DNA of 32,700 nucleotides, from positions 2,768,370 to 2,801,069 of the forward strand of contig CP070785.1 of the NCBI GenBank assembly GCA_020346705.1, given 5' to 3'. The stretch comes from Chloroflexota bacterium. GTDB taxonomy: Bacteria; Chloroflexota; Anaerolineae; Anaerolineales; UBA4823. The notes under the pieces were generated by a model. The model was given only the letters and a program-made list of their open reading frames with translations, made no database searches and was not told where the DNA came from. Each line of letters begins with the position of its first letter. The stretch's first letter is position 1. Positions 17,809 to 26,697 of the stretch are shown here, piece after piece. Position numbers and translations under genes: made by a program.

Positions 17809-20800
17809 TTATCCACTTTTCATCAGTTCCCGCCAAACCTTTTCAGGCGTTATCGGATTCGCATCCACATTTACGCCAACTGCGTCAAACACTGCATTTC
17901 CGACAGCAGGAGCAACGCCATCCATTGGAATTTCAGCGACAGCTTTCACTCCAAATGGGTGGGATGGTTCAAATGTTTCAACAAAGATCGTTGTCAGTTC
18001 TGGCATCTCGTGCGCCTGAAAGATATGGTAATCCTGAAGATTTGTCTCCCGAGCCCGACCCTCGGAGTCGTAGACCATTTCTTCACAGACCGCATATCCT
18101 AAAGCCTGGGTCATTCCGCCCTCAATCTGACCGGATGCGGTGATCGGATTAACAATCACACCCGAATCAACTGCCATGACCAGTTTGTCAACAACGACTT
18201 GTCCAGTTTCAACATCAACAGTCACCTCGGCAAATTGCGCTGCAAAAGGAGGCGGGGCTACCTTTGACATGAAAGAACCAATTCCCATGATCTGTTCCTG
18301 GTCCTTATGGTGCAGCGTATCGAGGGCAATTTCAGACAAGGGTATTGACCGCCCATCAGGCGCTAATGCCTTACTATCCACCAGGCGAATATCATCTACG
18401 GTTATTTCTGATCCTTCCGAATTTTCATTGAACATACTCGCTGCGCGAACACGAATCCGGTTTGCAGCCTCCTCAGAGGCTTTGATCACCGCTGCTCCAG
18501 AAATATATGTAGTGGAGGAGGCATACGCGCCTTTATCGAAGGGTGTGAAGTCTGTATCTGAAGAGTAGATTATGATGTCTTCAACTTTCACGCCCAGAAT
18601 CTCTGCCGCCATCTGCGCCAATACTGTGTCAGAACCGGTTCCCAGATCTGTTGCACCTACTAAGAGATTGAAGGATGCATCATCGTTCATTTTGATGCTG
18701 GCGCCACCCATATCCAAATATGGAATGGCTGTGCCCTGCATAACCAGCGCCACACCAATCCCTCTGCGCAGGTGAAGTTTTCCAGGAACCTGATGCCAGT
18801 CGGAATTACCAAATTTCTGATCCCATCCAATAGCCGCCTTTCCTTGCAGGACGCATTCGTCCAAACCACAAGTTTCAATGGTTTCAGGTCGAGGTTCTCG
18901 TCCTTCGCTCCAGGCAGTGCTGAAAGGTTGCATTTCACCTTCCCGGATCGAATTCTTCGTTCGAAACTCGATCGGATCAATGCTAAGCTCGTGGGCAATT
19001 TTTTCCATATGTCGTTCTACAGCCCAAAATCCTTGGGGAACGCCATACCCTCGGTATGCCCCTGACGGTGGGTGATTTGTATAAACAATATCTGCATAGA
19101 ATTGTATGTTAGGAGACTTGCGGTACTCCCCGGCACCAACATACAAAGCCATTGATTTGTGCCCGGTATTCCCTGTGACAGTCAAGGCATGGCTTCCATA
19201 AGCGCCGGTATCCGATAGCGCATACATCGCATTTGCTGTTATGGTGCCATCTGACTTGACTCCAGTTTTCATGCGGATGCGCATCGGGTGGCGTGACCTG
19301 GAGGCAATAAATTCTTCTTCCCGGGTGTATTCATAGATAACAGGTCGACCAGTTGCAATCGTCAGGTGCGCAGCAACATCCTCAGATAACACTTCCTGTT
19401 TTCCTCCAAAACCACCTCCAATCCGTGGTTTGATCACTCTAATCCGCTTTATTGGTAAACCCAGGACCGGTGCCAGCTGACGCCGGGCATGAAAGGGAAC
19501 CTGGGTGCTGGTGAGGATCACCAGTCGGTCATCCTCATCCCAGTAAGTTATTGAGACATGAGGTTCAATATGCGCTTGTTGAACTTTCGGGACTTCGTAT
19601 TCATCCTCAAAAATGTGATCCGCTTCGGAAAAACCCTGCTCTACATCGCCGATATCGATCCGGATTTCGGCTGCCAGGTTGCGGGAAGGGTCCGACTCGG
19701 CAAAATTTACATATTCTGGTTCATCATGCAAGATAGGAGCTCCAGGTTGTAAAGCTGCTGCAGGATCAAAGACCGGTTCTAATAGCTCATACTCAACATC
19801 AATTAATTCGAGAGCATGGCTAGCGATTTCTTCGCTCTCAGCAGCCACAAAAGCCACCCGGTCACCAACGAAACGGACCTTGTTATCCAGTGAAAAAGAA
19901 TCCAGTGGACCAGGGATTGGATCCGATTGACCCGCAGTCGAATAAACCACCCTGGGGATATCCTGCCAGGTGAGCACAGCGGAAACACCTGGTAACGCTT
20001 CAGCTTTTGATTTATCAATATGTTTGATTCTTGCATGGGCGATTGGACTGTGCAGCACTTTAGCGTACAGCATACCTCGCCTCTCGAAATCGGCCGCAAA
20101 AGCTGGTTTCCCCTGTACCAGCTTCACCGCATCAACCTTTTTCTCAGGTTTTCCCACCCGCTGCCAGGCTTCGGTCTCAGGAGTAATTTGGATGCTTGGC
20201 ATAACCCTGGTTGGAGCGATCACTTCGCCGCTCTCTATTCCAGTGAATGGCCTATCGAATCCAGGCGAAGGTTCTCCTTCCCCTCCAAGCCATTCTGGTG
20301 AGGCTGGTATTCCACTTTCAAAGGGTTCAACTTCTTCACCCCTGGCGGTTGCGGCAGTCCTCAAAACAGCCTGGACAGGCTTCTTATATCCCGTACAACG
20401 GCATAATATTCCTGAAAATACCTCGCGAATTTCATCATCAGAGGGCTGTGGATTCTGGTCTAGCAGGGATTTCGCGGCCAGGATCATAGCTGGTGTGCAG
20501 TAACCGCATTGGATAGCACCACTTTCGACGAATGATTCTTGAATGCCGTGTAATCCAGCCGATTTTTTCCAACCTAGTTCTGGGTGTTCACCAACAGACT
20601 CGATCGTCACTACTGAATGGCCGACTGCTTGAGCGCTCGATAATAAACAGGCATTGGCTGGCTTGGAATCAATCAAAACCGTACAGGCGCCACATTCACC
20701 AGTCTCGCAACCGTGTTTTACGCCGTAGTATCCCAATCTCCTTAAAGTTTTTAATAGCGTATCTCCGGGTTTGATCTCTACTTCATGAGATTCGCCATTA

Positions 20801-20820
20801 AAAGTTAATTTTATATCCAT
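17809..20820 (-). CDS. Fusion of 2Fe-2S subunit and molybdopterin-binding subunit of a molybdenum hydroxylase
   Basis: 1003-aa catalytic subunit. Residues 1 to about 155 form a CoxS-like domain: CETGECGAC with a downstream Cys, then CGYCTPA and CRCTGY. A linker of about 55 residues rich in Pro, Gly and Glu follows. The Mo domain begins near GKPEKKVDAVKLVQGKPAF and has GGGFGGKQEV, GAYRGYGVPQG, DLGTGSDTVLAQM (GTG replacing the common GQG) and GVKAVAEIP with the catalytic Glu. It resembles the 2Fe-2S/Mo arrangement of 'selenium-dependent xanthine dehydrogenase' models, but substrate cannot be assigned. The FAD domain is the separate gene 37 nt upstream. ATG start with only a weak ribosome site. 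Confidence 0.9.
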   Translation of the reverse strand: MDIKLTFNGESHEVEIKPGDTLLKTLRRLGYYGVKHGCETGECGACTVLIDSKPANACLLSSAQAVGHSVVTIESVGEHPELGWKKSAGLHGIQESFVESGAIQCGYCTPAMILAAKSLLDQNPQPSDDEIREVFSGILCRCTGYKKPVQAVLRTAATARGEEVEPFESGIPASPEWLGGEGEPSPGFDRPFTGIESGEVIAPTRVMPSIQITPETEAWQRVGKPEKKVDAVKLVQGKPAFAADFERRGMLYAKVLHSPIAHARIKHIDKSKAEALPGVSAVLTWQDIPRVVYSTAGQSDPIPGPLDSFSLDNKVRFVGDRVAFVAAESEEIASHALELIDVEYELLEPVFDPAAALQPGAPILHDEPEYVNFAESDPSRNLAAEIRIDIGDVEQGFSEADHIFEDEYEVPKVQQAHIEPHVSITYWDEDDRLVILTSTQVPFHARRQLAPVLGLPIKRIRVIKPRIGGGFGGKQEVLSEDVAAHLTIATGRPVIYEYTREEEFIASRSRHPMRIRMKTGVKSDGTITANAMYALSDTGAYGSHALTVTGNTGHKSMALYVGAGEYRKSPNIQFYADIVYTNHPPSGAYRGYGVPQGFWAVERHMEKIAHELSIDPIEFRTKNSIREGEMQPFSTAWSEGREPRPETIETCGLDECVLQGKAAIGWDQKFGNSDWHQVPGKLHLRRGIGVALVMQGTAIPYLDMGGASIKMNDDASFNLLVGATDLGTGSDTVLAQMAAEILGVKVEDIIIYSSDTDFTPFDKGAYASSTTYISGAAVIKASEEAANRIRVRAASMFNENSEGSEITVDDIRLVDSKALAPDGRSIPLSEIALDTLHHKDQEQIMGIGSFMSKVAPPPFAAQFAEVTVDVETGQVVVDKLVMAVDSGVIVNPITASGQIEGGMTQALGYAVCEEMVYDSEGRARETNLQDYHIFQAHEMPELTTIFVETFEPSHPFGVKAVAEIPMDGVAPAVGNAVFDAVGVNVDANPITPEKVWRELMKSG

Positions 20821-20857
20821 ATTTTTTTCTCAAGAAGAATTCTGTAATTGCTGAAGG

Positions 20858-21619
20858 TTATTTCGAAATTTCCAATTTAGACAAACAACGATTTACCAAT
20901 ATCTTTGCCATTTCCTGCCGATACTCAGCTGACGCCCAGTCATCTCCCGCATGTCTATACGCATCAGCCGCAGATATTTCCTCCCCACCACTTTCAGGTC
21001 CATCCAGGGCCAAAATTGGCGCATCCCCAAATCCTCCCAGCACAACCCGTGTCCTCCCGGATGGCCATTTCGCAACCGAAGCACACACAATGGGTATATC
21101 AGCTGGTGTCCGGGCAACATATTCATAAGCCAATTGTACATTGAGTGGAATTGCAACTTTCGTTATCAGCTTTGAACCAAGTATCTCCTCCCGTAATGGG
21201 AAAAGATCCCCCAGAGAGATGGTTTCATCATCCGGTTTCAAGCTTAGGGCAGCATCTAGTGCTAGCATCGCTGTAGCAAAAGGAGATCTCCCATTTGATG
21301 AGACCAGAGTGCCAGCAACTGTAGCGACTTGGCGGAGGTTTTGAGCCCGCTCTCGATAAATTGAAGTTTTTAGGTTCAAAGGGATATTATCGTTTTCATA
21401 GAGTGTCTGGAGGGTTACTGTAGCTCCAATTTCGAGGATTCGCCCCTTTTCGTGGAGCGAATTCAATCCAGCATCCTGCAAATCTACTACGGCAAATGAT
21501 TCAGACGAGAAGCGATTAATGGCAGTTCCACCACCCATCAAGACCATTTTGATTTTTGGATTTTTGATAATCTCGAGCGTTTCGCTAACATCCTTTGGGC
21601 GGTAATACTCCACGATCAT
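20858..21619 (-). CDS. FAD-binding subunit of molybdenum hydroxylase (CoxM-like)
   Basis: 253-aa FAD domain of the CO dehydrogenase/xanthine dehydrogenase type. LMGGGTAINR near residues 27-36 corresponds to the AGGT flavin motif, and RQVATVAGTLVSSNGRSP (about 96-113) to the second TxGGN-like motif, here with AGT instead of GGN. The sequence is shorter and more divergent than the other FAD domain. It should pass electrons from the 2Fe-2S clusters of the 1003-aa subunit to an acceptor. It overlaps the PaaI-type gene by 4 nt (ATGA), so the two are translationally coupled. Confidence 0.88.
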   Translation of the reverse strand: MIVEYYRPKDVSETLEIIKNPKIKMVLMGGGTAINRFSSESFAVVDLQDAGLNSLHEKGRILEIGATVTLQTLYENDNIPLNLKTSIYRERAQNLRQVATVAGTLVSSNGRSPFATAMLALDAALSLKPDDETISLGDLFPLREEILGSKLITKVAIPLNVQLAYEYVARTPADIPIVCASVAKWPSGRTRVVLGGFGDAPILALDGPESGGEEISAADAYRHAGDDWASAEYRQEMAKILVNRCLSKLEISK

Positions 21620-22131
21620 GATTCACCACTCACTTCATCAAGTTCATATTCATCATCATAGACTTTCCATCCAAGAGCTTCCAGGTCTACATCGTTGATC
21701 GCTTCTTCAGGTAAATCGACGAGTAAAGCATTTGCTTCCGCCAGCAGCTCCCCACCTGGTCCAAAAATCTTTCCTGTGCTTGACGCCATCTTGCGCTTAG
21801 ATTTGACAATATTGCCCACCACTCGCAAGGGTGTTTCGATGGGCACATTCTTTCGAAACCGGATTTCCAGTTTGGCTGTATACATGAAACGTGTTTCTCC
21901 GTCCCTCATCATGTGGACTCGACCGGTTACTTCGTCCAACATGGCTGTGATAATCCCTCCATGAACCACCCCTGGGTATCCCTGAAACTGATCCGGCACG
22001 ATATACTCAGCCGTTACTTCACCAGGACCGGTTTCATAAAAACGCAGCTTCAAACCGTATTGATTATCTAATCCGCAGACAAAGCAATGGCGGGAATTTG
22101 GTTGTAGAGTGTGCTTACGTGTATCGCTCAT
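21616..22131 (-). CDS. PaaI-family hotdog thioesterase-like protein
   Basis: 171-aa single hotdog domain. The N-terminal HCFVCG with GLKLRFY and the central GVVHGGIITAMLDEVTG are typical of PaaI/YiiD-like acyl-CoA thioesterases. The acidic C-terminal tail (about 25 residues) is unusual. It is the first gene of the ten-kilobase minus-strand run and overlaps the FAD subunit. A link between a thioesterase and a hydroxylase suggests that the substrate may be a CoA thioester or aromatic acid, but this is inference. No ribosome site precedes the ATG; a -10 box lies only 10 nt upstream. Confidence 0.85.
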   Translation of the reverse strand: MSDTRKHTLQPNSRHCFVCGLDNQYGLKLRFYETGPGEVTAEYIVPDQFQGYPGVVHGGIITAMLDEVTGRVHMMRDGETRFMYTAKLEIRFRKNVPIETPLRVVGNIVKSKRKMASSTGKIFGPGGELLAEANALLVDLPEEAINDVDLEALGWKVYDDEYELDEVSGES

Positions 22132-22141
22132 AATGCATAAG

Positions 22142-22147
22142 ATTATA
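22142..22147 (-). promoter_or_regulatory. -10 element implying a nearly leaderless operon mRNA
   Basis: A perfect TATAAT on the minus strand ends 10 nt before the ATG of the PaaI-type gene, in CATAGTATAATCTTATGC. Initiation 6-8 nt downstream would leave a leader of about 2-4 nt. This fits the lack of a Shine-Dalgarno sequence. No good -35 hexamer is found at 16-18 nt. Confidence 0.45.
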
Positions 22148-22268
22148 CTATGCTGCCTCTCTCAATCTTACTGCTCAAACAGCTCCTTCTGTTTTTTGAA
22201 GTAAAAGCAGCAAACTGCGGTCGAAGTTGATCACTCTCTCAATTTGGCCAATTAATAATTAGCAATCA

Positions 22269-22288
22269 AGGCGGCATATAATCCGCCT
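22269..22288. terminator. Hairpin after the LLM-family gene, possible weak terminator
   Basis: AGGCGG / CCGCCT (6 bp, GC-rich) with an 8-nt AT loop, 48 nt beyond the stop of the LLM-type oxidoreductase on the minus strand. There is no real U-run, only A/T-rich sequence downstream, so termination would be weak or factor-dependent. It lies in the 204-nt gap that separates the two long minus-strand units. Confidence 0.4.
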
Positions 22289-22335
22289 CGATGTCCAAAA
22301 GATTCTGATTTTCGCCGGTTCGAATATGAGTGAAG

Positions 22336-23337
22336 TTATCCTTGTTCAGTGAAAGTATCGATCAGGAGTTTGACATCTCCACCAACTGGATACAGGATTG
22401 GAGAAGTGCAGCCATGCTTTCGGTACTCTTCTACTTTCTTCTGTGCTTCTTCTGGAGTTCCTGAAGCAGTTATCCGGTCGATCAATTCATCGGGTACCAG
22501 GTGCTTAGCCTGCTCAATCTGCTCTTTTGTCGCTGGCCAACCAAGAATAGACTGGATTTCGGTTACAACGTCCTGTGAAACGCCCGATGCTTTTGCAATA
22601 TGCGGCTGCTGGGCCAGATATTGTGTTAACAACTCTCGGGTGCTGTCTATCGCTTTTTCGCGATCGGTATCAACCGAGCAAACTACGAGCTGAGGCCGAT
22701 CGATGTCATCCAGAGTGCGACCAGCTTTCTCCGCTCCTCGAGCCAAGAACTCGAGTGCGCGATCGTTGTATTCTGGAGGGACGCAGTAGTTCAATACCAC
22801 CCCATCAGCGATTTCTCCCGTCAGCTCCATCATCTTATTACCTGTGGCGCCGATCATTATCGGCACATTTCTCGGTTCCCTGCGCCCATGTACGACATCC
22901 AGTTCAATCTCATCTACATGTACGAATTCACCATGAAAGGTCACCCGTTCCAAGTTCAATAACTTGCGCAAGGTCTCTACCGTTTCGCGCATTGCGGTTA
23001 ATGGTTTTCTTCTATTGATGCCTACGTTTTTGGCAAGCGGGTCCCACCAGGCACCTATCCCGCAGATCACACGATCTGGTGCCAGATCGTCTAAGGTCAG
23101 ATATGTTGCAGCGAGCAAACCAATATTGCGGGTCCAATTGTTGATCACCCCAGAACCCACTTTGATCCGTTCGGTTACTGCCGCATAGGCCGCCATCGGC
23201 ACTACTGCATCCCGTACCAACCGGGATTCAGCCTGCCAAACGGCCTCAAATCCTTTCTCCTCGGCATAACGCACATAATCCAATCCATCACGCAGATCGT
23301 GCGCATCCTGCAAATACAAAGCAATGCGTCCAGACAT
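22336..23337 (-). CDS. LLM-class (F420-type) oxidoreductase
   Basis: 333-aa TIM-barrel of the luciferase-like monooxygenase superfamily, closest in pattern to F420-dependent members such as methylenetetrahydromethanopterin reductase and F420-dependent dehydrogenases. Seen: [14 protein letters not shown] (about 26-39), [11 protein letters not shown] (about 82-92), [44 protein letters not shown]. The non-prolyl cis peptide region (GSGV) suits F420. Flavin versus F420 use cannot be proved from sequence, but the adjacent cofC/cofD/cofE genes favour F420. Substrate unknown. It follows cofC by 48 nt. Confidence 0.88.
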   Translation of the reverse strand: MSGRIALYLQDAHDLRDGLDYVRYAEEKGFEAVWQAESRLVRDAVVPMAAYAAVTERIKVGSGVINNWTRNIGLLAATYLTLDDLAPDRVICGIGAWWDPLAKNVGINRRKPLTAMRETVETLRKLLNLERVTFHGEFVHVDEIELDVVHGRREPRNVPIMIGATGNKMMELTGEIADGVVLNYCVPPEYNDRALEFLARGAEKAGRTLDDIDRPQLVVCSVDTDREKAIDSTRELLTQYLAQQPHIAKASGVSQDVVTEIQSILGWPATKEQIEQAKHLVPDELIDRITASGTPEEAQKKVEEYRKHGCTSPILYPVGGDVKLLIDTFTEQG

Positions 23338-23385
23338 TTGAACCTCCGCACACCGACTATGAATTTTTGTTATGGGGTAATTCTA

Positions 23386-23997
23386 TCAGACAGACCAGCT
23401 TTCCAACTCATTGCTGACCAATTCCAGATCTTCAGGGACATCCATATCCAGAGCCAGCGAAGGCAATTCACAAATCTCCAGACGCGCGCCTATCTCCCGG
23501 GCGTTTTGGCAGTGGCGTTCAAATGAATTCGGTCCGTAATCGTATTCGATTAAGCCTACCGGACATATCAGCAAAGCATTCGTGCCCGTTTTCTTGCGAT
23601 CAGGAGCGACAACGACAACAGGAGGATCCTTAACTTTATCCAGCATCGCATAAACATCTTCTTTGGAAATCATCGGCAGATCCGACGGGATTATTAAAAC
23701 CCCGCGCGTTGCATATCTCTTGGCCACGATGGTTGCCCTGGTAAGTGCAACATTCAATTCTGGGGCACCCTTCTCCTGCACTGTGCGAGCCCCGTGGGCC
23801 CGCGCCAAAGATAGTGCTGCCTGGTCGCGGCTGACAACAAGGACATGTTCAATCTGAGGTATTTCTCTTAGGGTATCTACTGTGTGGGTTAGTAACTGAC
23901 TGTTCAGGCCTAAACGCTCCTCTTCTGTTAATACTCCCGCCAATCGTGATTTTCCCCGCCTCAAAGGTTTTACTGGAACGATCGCCCATAATGTCAT
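23386..23997 (-). CDS. cofC: Phospholactate/phosphoenolpyruvate guanylyltransferase CofC
   Basis: Makes the GMP-activated three-carbon acid that CofD transfers to FO in F420 synthesis. The N-terminus WAIVPVKPLRRGKSRLAG is the family nucleotide-binding signature. IIPSDLPMI is the metal-binding region, and DRKKTGTNALL followed by FGPNSF-like YGPNSFERH are further CofC motifs. Length 203 aa is normal. Whether the acid is 2-phospholactate, PEP or 3-phosphoglycerate depends on lineage and cannot be told here. The 125-nt gap to cofD upstream could carry its own promoter, but none is obvious. Confidence 0.92.
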   Translation of the reverse strand: MTLWAIVPVKPLRRGKSRLAGVLTEEERLGLNSQLLTHTVDTLREIPQIEHVLVVSRDQAALSLARAHGARTVQEKGAPELNVALTRATIVAKRYATRGVLIIPSDLPMISKEDVYAMLDKVKDPPVVVVAPDRKKTGTNALLICPVGLIEYDYGPNSFERHCQNAREIGARLEICELPSLALDMDVPEDLELVSNELESWSV

Positions 23998-24122
23998 TTA
24001 TCTTTTCCTTTCAGTTGTCTACGAGAATAAACACCAATCTTTCCCTCTTGCTGAGTATATCAATGAAAGTCAAATCTGGAGCCAGCAATTTTGTTATTTT
24101 CCATGCTGCCTCCAAATAATAA

Positions 24123-25091
24123 TTAATTTTTGGACAAATTCAGAGATTTTGAAAATTTTATCACCTCCTTTGCGAGTTCTATCCTATCCTCGGAAGATTC
24201 CATAATTGTATTCATTACTAATGTAGATAATCCTAATCCCTGGATATCTTTCTCCTGGTCAAGATCAAGGATGTCAAAAACATATCCGGTCAACAGCCCC
24301 TCATTTGTCCGAGAACCATAGTGTCGGGCAACACTTAGTGCTGAAGGTTGAATTCCTAATTCAGTGTACATTTTTGCCGCTGGTCCTTTCAATGCTGCGC
24401 CGGCAATAATTGGTGAAACCGCGATAATTTGCTTCCCATCAGGATCGCTTATCATCGTCTCTTTAATGCCTGGAATGGAAAGAATCGGATCGATGCTGAC
24501 CCAGGGATTGGATGGGCAGAAAATTACTACGCCTGCATCCTGAATCGCTTCCATGACACCAGGTGCCGGTCGAGCGGAGGCAATGCTTTCAAAGTGAAAT
24601 CCAGATACCTGAGGCTGGCAGCCCCGTCTGACGAAATAATCTTGGAAGGCTAACTGGCCTTCATCAGTATGGACGATGGTTGGTGTGTGATCATTACTCA
24701 TTGGCAAAATTGTGTGCTTTATATCCCATCGTCCGCAGAACTCTTTCGTCACTTCACTCAGAGTAAAACCTTCCGCCAAAAGTCTAGTTCTTTCCAGGTG
24801 CGTACCCAAATCTCGATCACCGAGTCTAAACCAGGAAGGACCACCTAATTGCTTGAGAGAATCCATAACATGCCAAGTTTCCGCCTCCCTTCCCCATCCA
24901 GTTACAGGATTGGCTAAACCTGCCAGGGTATAACAGACTGTATCCAGATCAGGGCACACACGCAATCCGAAGTGATCAAAGTCATCTCCAGTATTTACGA
25001 TCACTGTCAATGAATTTTCCGGCAGGATTCTTGATAAACCATCTGCAAGCTTGGCGCCACCAACTCCACCAGCTAAAGCTGCAATTTTCAT
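24123..25091 (-). CDS. cofD: 2-phospho-L-lactate transferase CofD
   Basis: Transfers the phospho-acid moiety from the GDP- or GTP-activated intermediate to FO, giving F420-0 or its dehydro form. Diagnostic features are LAGGVGGAKLADGL at residues 6-19, VNTGDDFDHFGLRVCPDLDTV near 33-53, WFRLGDRDLGTHLER and FCPSNPWVSIDPIL. Length 322 aa is standard. It is preceded by the PPOX-type F420 protein with a 40-nt gap. Confidence 0.95.
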   Translation of the reverse strand: MKIAALAGGVGGAKLADGLSRILPENSLTVIVNTGDDFDHFGLRVCPDLDTVCYTLAGLANPVTGWGREAETWHVMDSLKQLGGPSWFRLGDRDLGTHLERTRLLAEGFTLSEVTKEFCGRWDIKHTILPMSNDHTPTIVHTDEGQLAFQDYFVRRGCQPQVSGFHFESIASARPAPGVMEAIQDAGVVIFCPSNPWVSIDPILSIPGIKETMISDPDGKQIIAVSPIIAGAALKGPAAKMYTELGIQPSALSVARHYGSRTNEGLLTGYVFDILDLDQEKDIQGLGLSTLVMNTIMESSEDRIELAKEVIKFSKSLNLSKN

Positions 25092-25131
25092 ATCAGGTAA
25101 TCAAACCAAGGATGGATCTAATAATTCTTTC

Positions 25132-25533
25132 TCAACCAGCTACCTGAACTTTCTCAGGTAAGAGCTTATATATCAAGCGAACTTCATTTGGATCTTTAAG
25201 CTTGAACTCCTTGTTTCCGGTATATTTCTTCGATAAATCATTAATATGTTGCCTGGCTCCTTCGCCGCTAATTTCTACAATCCTCCCTCGCACCTGTGCA
25301 TAACGCAGGGGTATTTTTTGGTCGTGAATAACCAATGCAACCTGTGGACGCTCGCGCATGTTTACATCTTTTACCCGTCCTTTTGCAGAATTGAGTTGGA
25401 TAAAATCACCATCCACATTGAACCAAACAGGTGTTAGCTGTGGGGTACCATCACTCAAAATTGTTGCCAGGTAACCAAACGCCTTCGTTTCATCGGCTAG
25501 TAAATCCTGATGTGATTCAGGGAAATTGTTCAT
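25132..25533 (-). CDS. PPOX-class F420-dependent oxidoreductase
   Basis: 133-aa split beta-barrel of the pyridoxamine-phosphate-oxidase-like/FDOR type. FGYLATILSDGTPQLTPVWF at about residues 19-38 and LNSAKGRVKDVNMRERPQVAL at about 48-68 match F420-dependent members. The substrate is unknown. ATG preceded by AAGGAG 9 nt upstream. That ribosome site directly follows the stop of the decayed pyrophosphatase-like gene, so the two were cotranscribed. Confidence 0.9.
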   Translation of the reverse strand: MNNFPESHQDLLADETKAFGYLATILSDGTPQLTPVWFNVDGDFIQLNSAKGRVKDVNMRERPQVALVIHDQKIPLRYAQVRGRIVEISGEGARQHINDLSKKYTGNKEFKLKDPNEVRLIYKLLPEKVQVAG

Positions 25534-25548
25534 TGCTATGTTACTCCT

Positions 25549-25887
25549 TTACCTTCGGATCTGCATGGCACCCATGCTACCTGAATACTAACAATCCAAT
25601 ATCGTCTGCATCCAGGAATCTGAGAAACCTACTTATGTCTTGATCTCCAAATCATTTTTTCTGATATCCATGGTTCACACAAGTTCATAGATTTTCTTTT
25701 CTCTTAAACTTCCTATCCAAACTTCCACCTTCCCGCCATCACCAGAAGCTATTTCTTTATAAAAAACGTAATCAAGCGGATAAATTAGATTGTTGCAACG
25801 AAAGTGAGTTGATCCTTTGGGGCGATCAATGACCAACCTGCTATTTTCAACCAAACAATCCACATATTTCCAGAATTCGTGTTCCAT
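25549..25887 (-). pseudogene. Decayed small inorganic-pyrophosphatase-like gene with three in-frame stops
   Basis: Only the first 70 codons form an open frame, ending at TGA (25675-25677). The same frame continues with recognisable family sequence: after the TGA comes TMDIRKNDLEIKT, then TAA (25633-25635), VGFSDSWMQTILDC, TAG (25588-25590), YSGSMGAMQIRR and a normal-looking TAA at 25549-25551. The N-terminal part has VIDRPKGSTHFRCNNLIYPL, like small proteins labelled inorganic pyrophosphatase in Firmicutes and Chloroflexota (about 110-120 aa). The whole is 112 codons with no indel. The stops sit where relatives have Cys, Leu and His-type residues. It ends 15 nt before the PPOX gene start, in the place of a former operon member. 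Confidence 0.82.
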
Positions 25888-25903
25888 TGTCTATATGTTA
25901 TAT

Positions 25904-26677
25904 CTAACGAAACAGATCCTCCCGTTCTGGTCGGATCAGCTCACTCAGCTGACCTTCTCGTAATGCATAAGGAAAACCCCGCGCGTGGACAACCGGAGTC
26001 CCTTCAGCCGCCTGACCCATCACCAATGATGCAGCAGAAGCCAATTCGTCTGCCGCTCCAACCTGGGTAATTTCCAGTCTGAAGCCGAATAAATCCTTTT
26101 CCCCCCTTAAGTCCACCAAGCCTGGCATTCCAGAAAAACCGATCGCCACACCAGCAGTTCCCATTCGCCAGGCTCTGCCATGAGAATCGATAATCAAAAC
26201 TCCCAGCGACACGCCCGAATCCTTTTCGAGCTGATTGCGTAGATATTGGGCCGAAGCATCCGGATCCTCAGGGAGTAGCAGCACCCACTCACCCGAATCA
26301 TCCGTACTCCTCACATTGGAACGATCGATACCTGCATTTGCACAGACGAAACCAAGGCGGTGTTCCACGATGATCGTTCCTGGCCGGGTGCGCAGGATTG
26401 ATTTGCTTTCCTGGAGGATCAATTCAATGAGACGAGGATCCTTTTCAACCTTTGGAGCAAGCTCAACCGCTTCTTGGGAAGGCTTGACCTGGGCCAGGTT
26501 TACTGATCGACCCTCTGATTTGGAAACGATCTTTTGGGCTAGAACCAATATATCCCCATGATTTAAAGATAAACCAGCACGCTTTAATCCATCCAGGATC
26601 AAAACTTTCAAATCATCTCCAGGATTTACCACTGGAACTCCTGGTAGAGGAGTGAGTGTGAGAGTCAAAGTACTCAC
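25904..26677 (-). CDS. cofE: Coenzyme F420-0:L-glutamate ligase CofE
   Basis: Adds the first glutamates to F420-0 using GTP. PVVNPGDDLKVLI (about 15-27), LAQKIVSKSEGR (46-57), VCANAGIDRSNV and the metal/substrate segment DSHGRAWRMGTAGVAIGFSG are conserved, as is DLRGEKDLFGFRLE...ADELASAASLVMGQ. At 257 aa it is the archaeal-type single domain, without the nitroreductase-like C-terminal domain of actinobacterial FbiB. GTG start. The next gene upstream is the NADPH:F420 reductase, 20 nt away. Confidence 0.94.
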   Translation of the reverse strand: MSTLTLTLTPLPGVPVVNPGDDLKVLILDGLKRAGLSLNHGDILVLAQKIVSKSEGRSVNLAQVKPSQEAVELAPKVEKDPRLIELILQESKSILRTRPGTIIVEHRLGFVCANAGIDRSNVRSTDDSGEWVLLLPEDPDASAQYLRNQLEKDSGVSLGVLIIDSHGRAWRMGTAGVAIGFSGMPGLVDLRGEKDLFGFRLEITQVGAADELASAASLVMGQAAEGTPVVHARGFPYALREGQLSELIRPEREDLFR

Positions 26678-26697
26678 CTCAATAATGGCTTTCTGGA

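Noticed and set aside
25675-25887. A complete 70-aa protein, or a selenoprotein with TGA read as selenocysteine
   Set aside because: Family homology continues past the TGA, so 70 aa is a truncation. A TAA and a TAG also interrupt the same frame, so selenocysteine read-through alone would not rescue it, and no SECIS-like hairpin is evident after the TGA.
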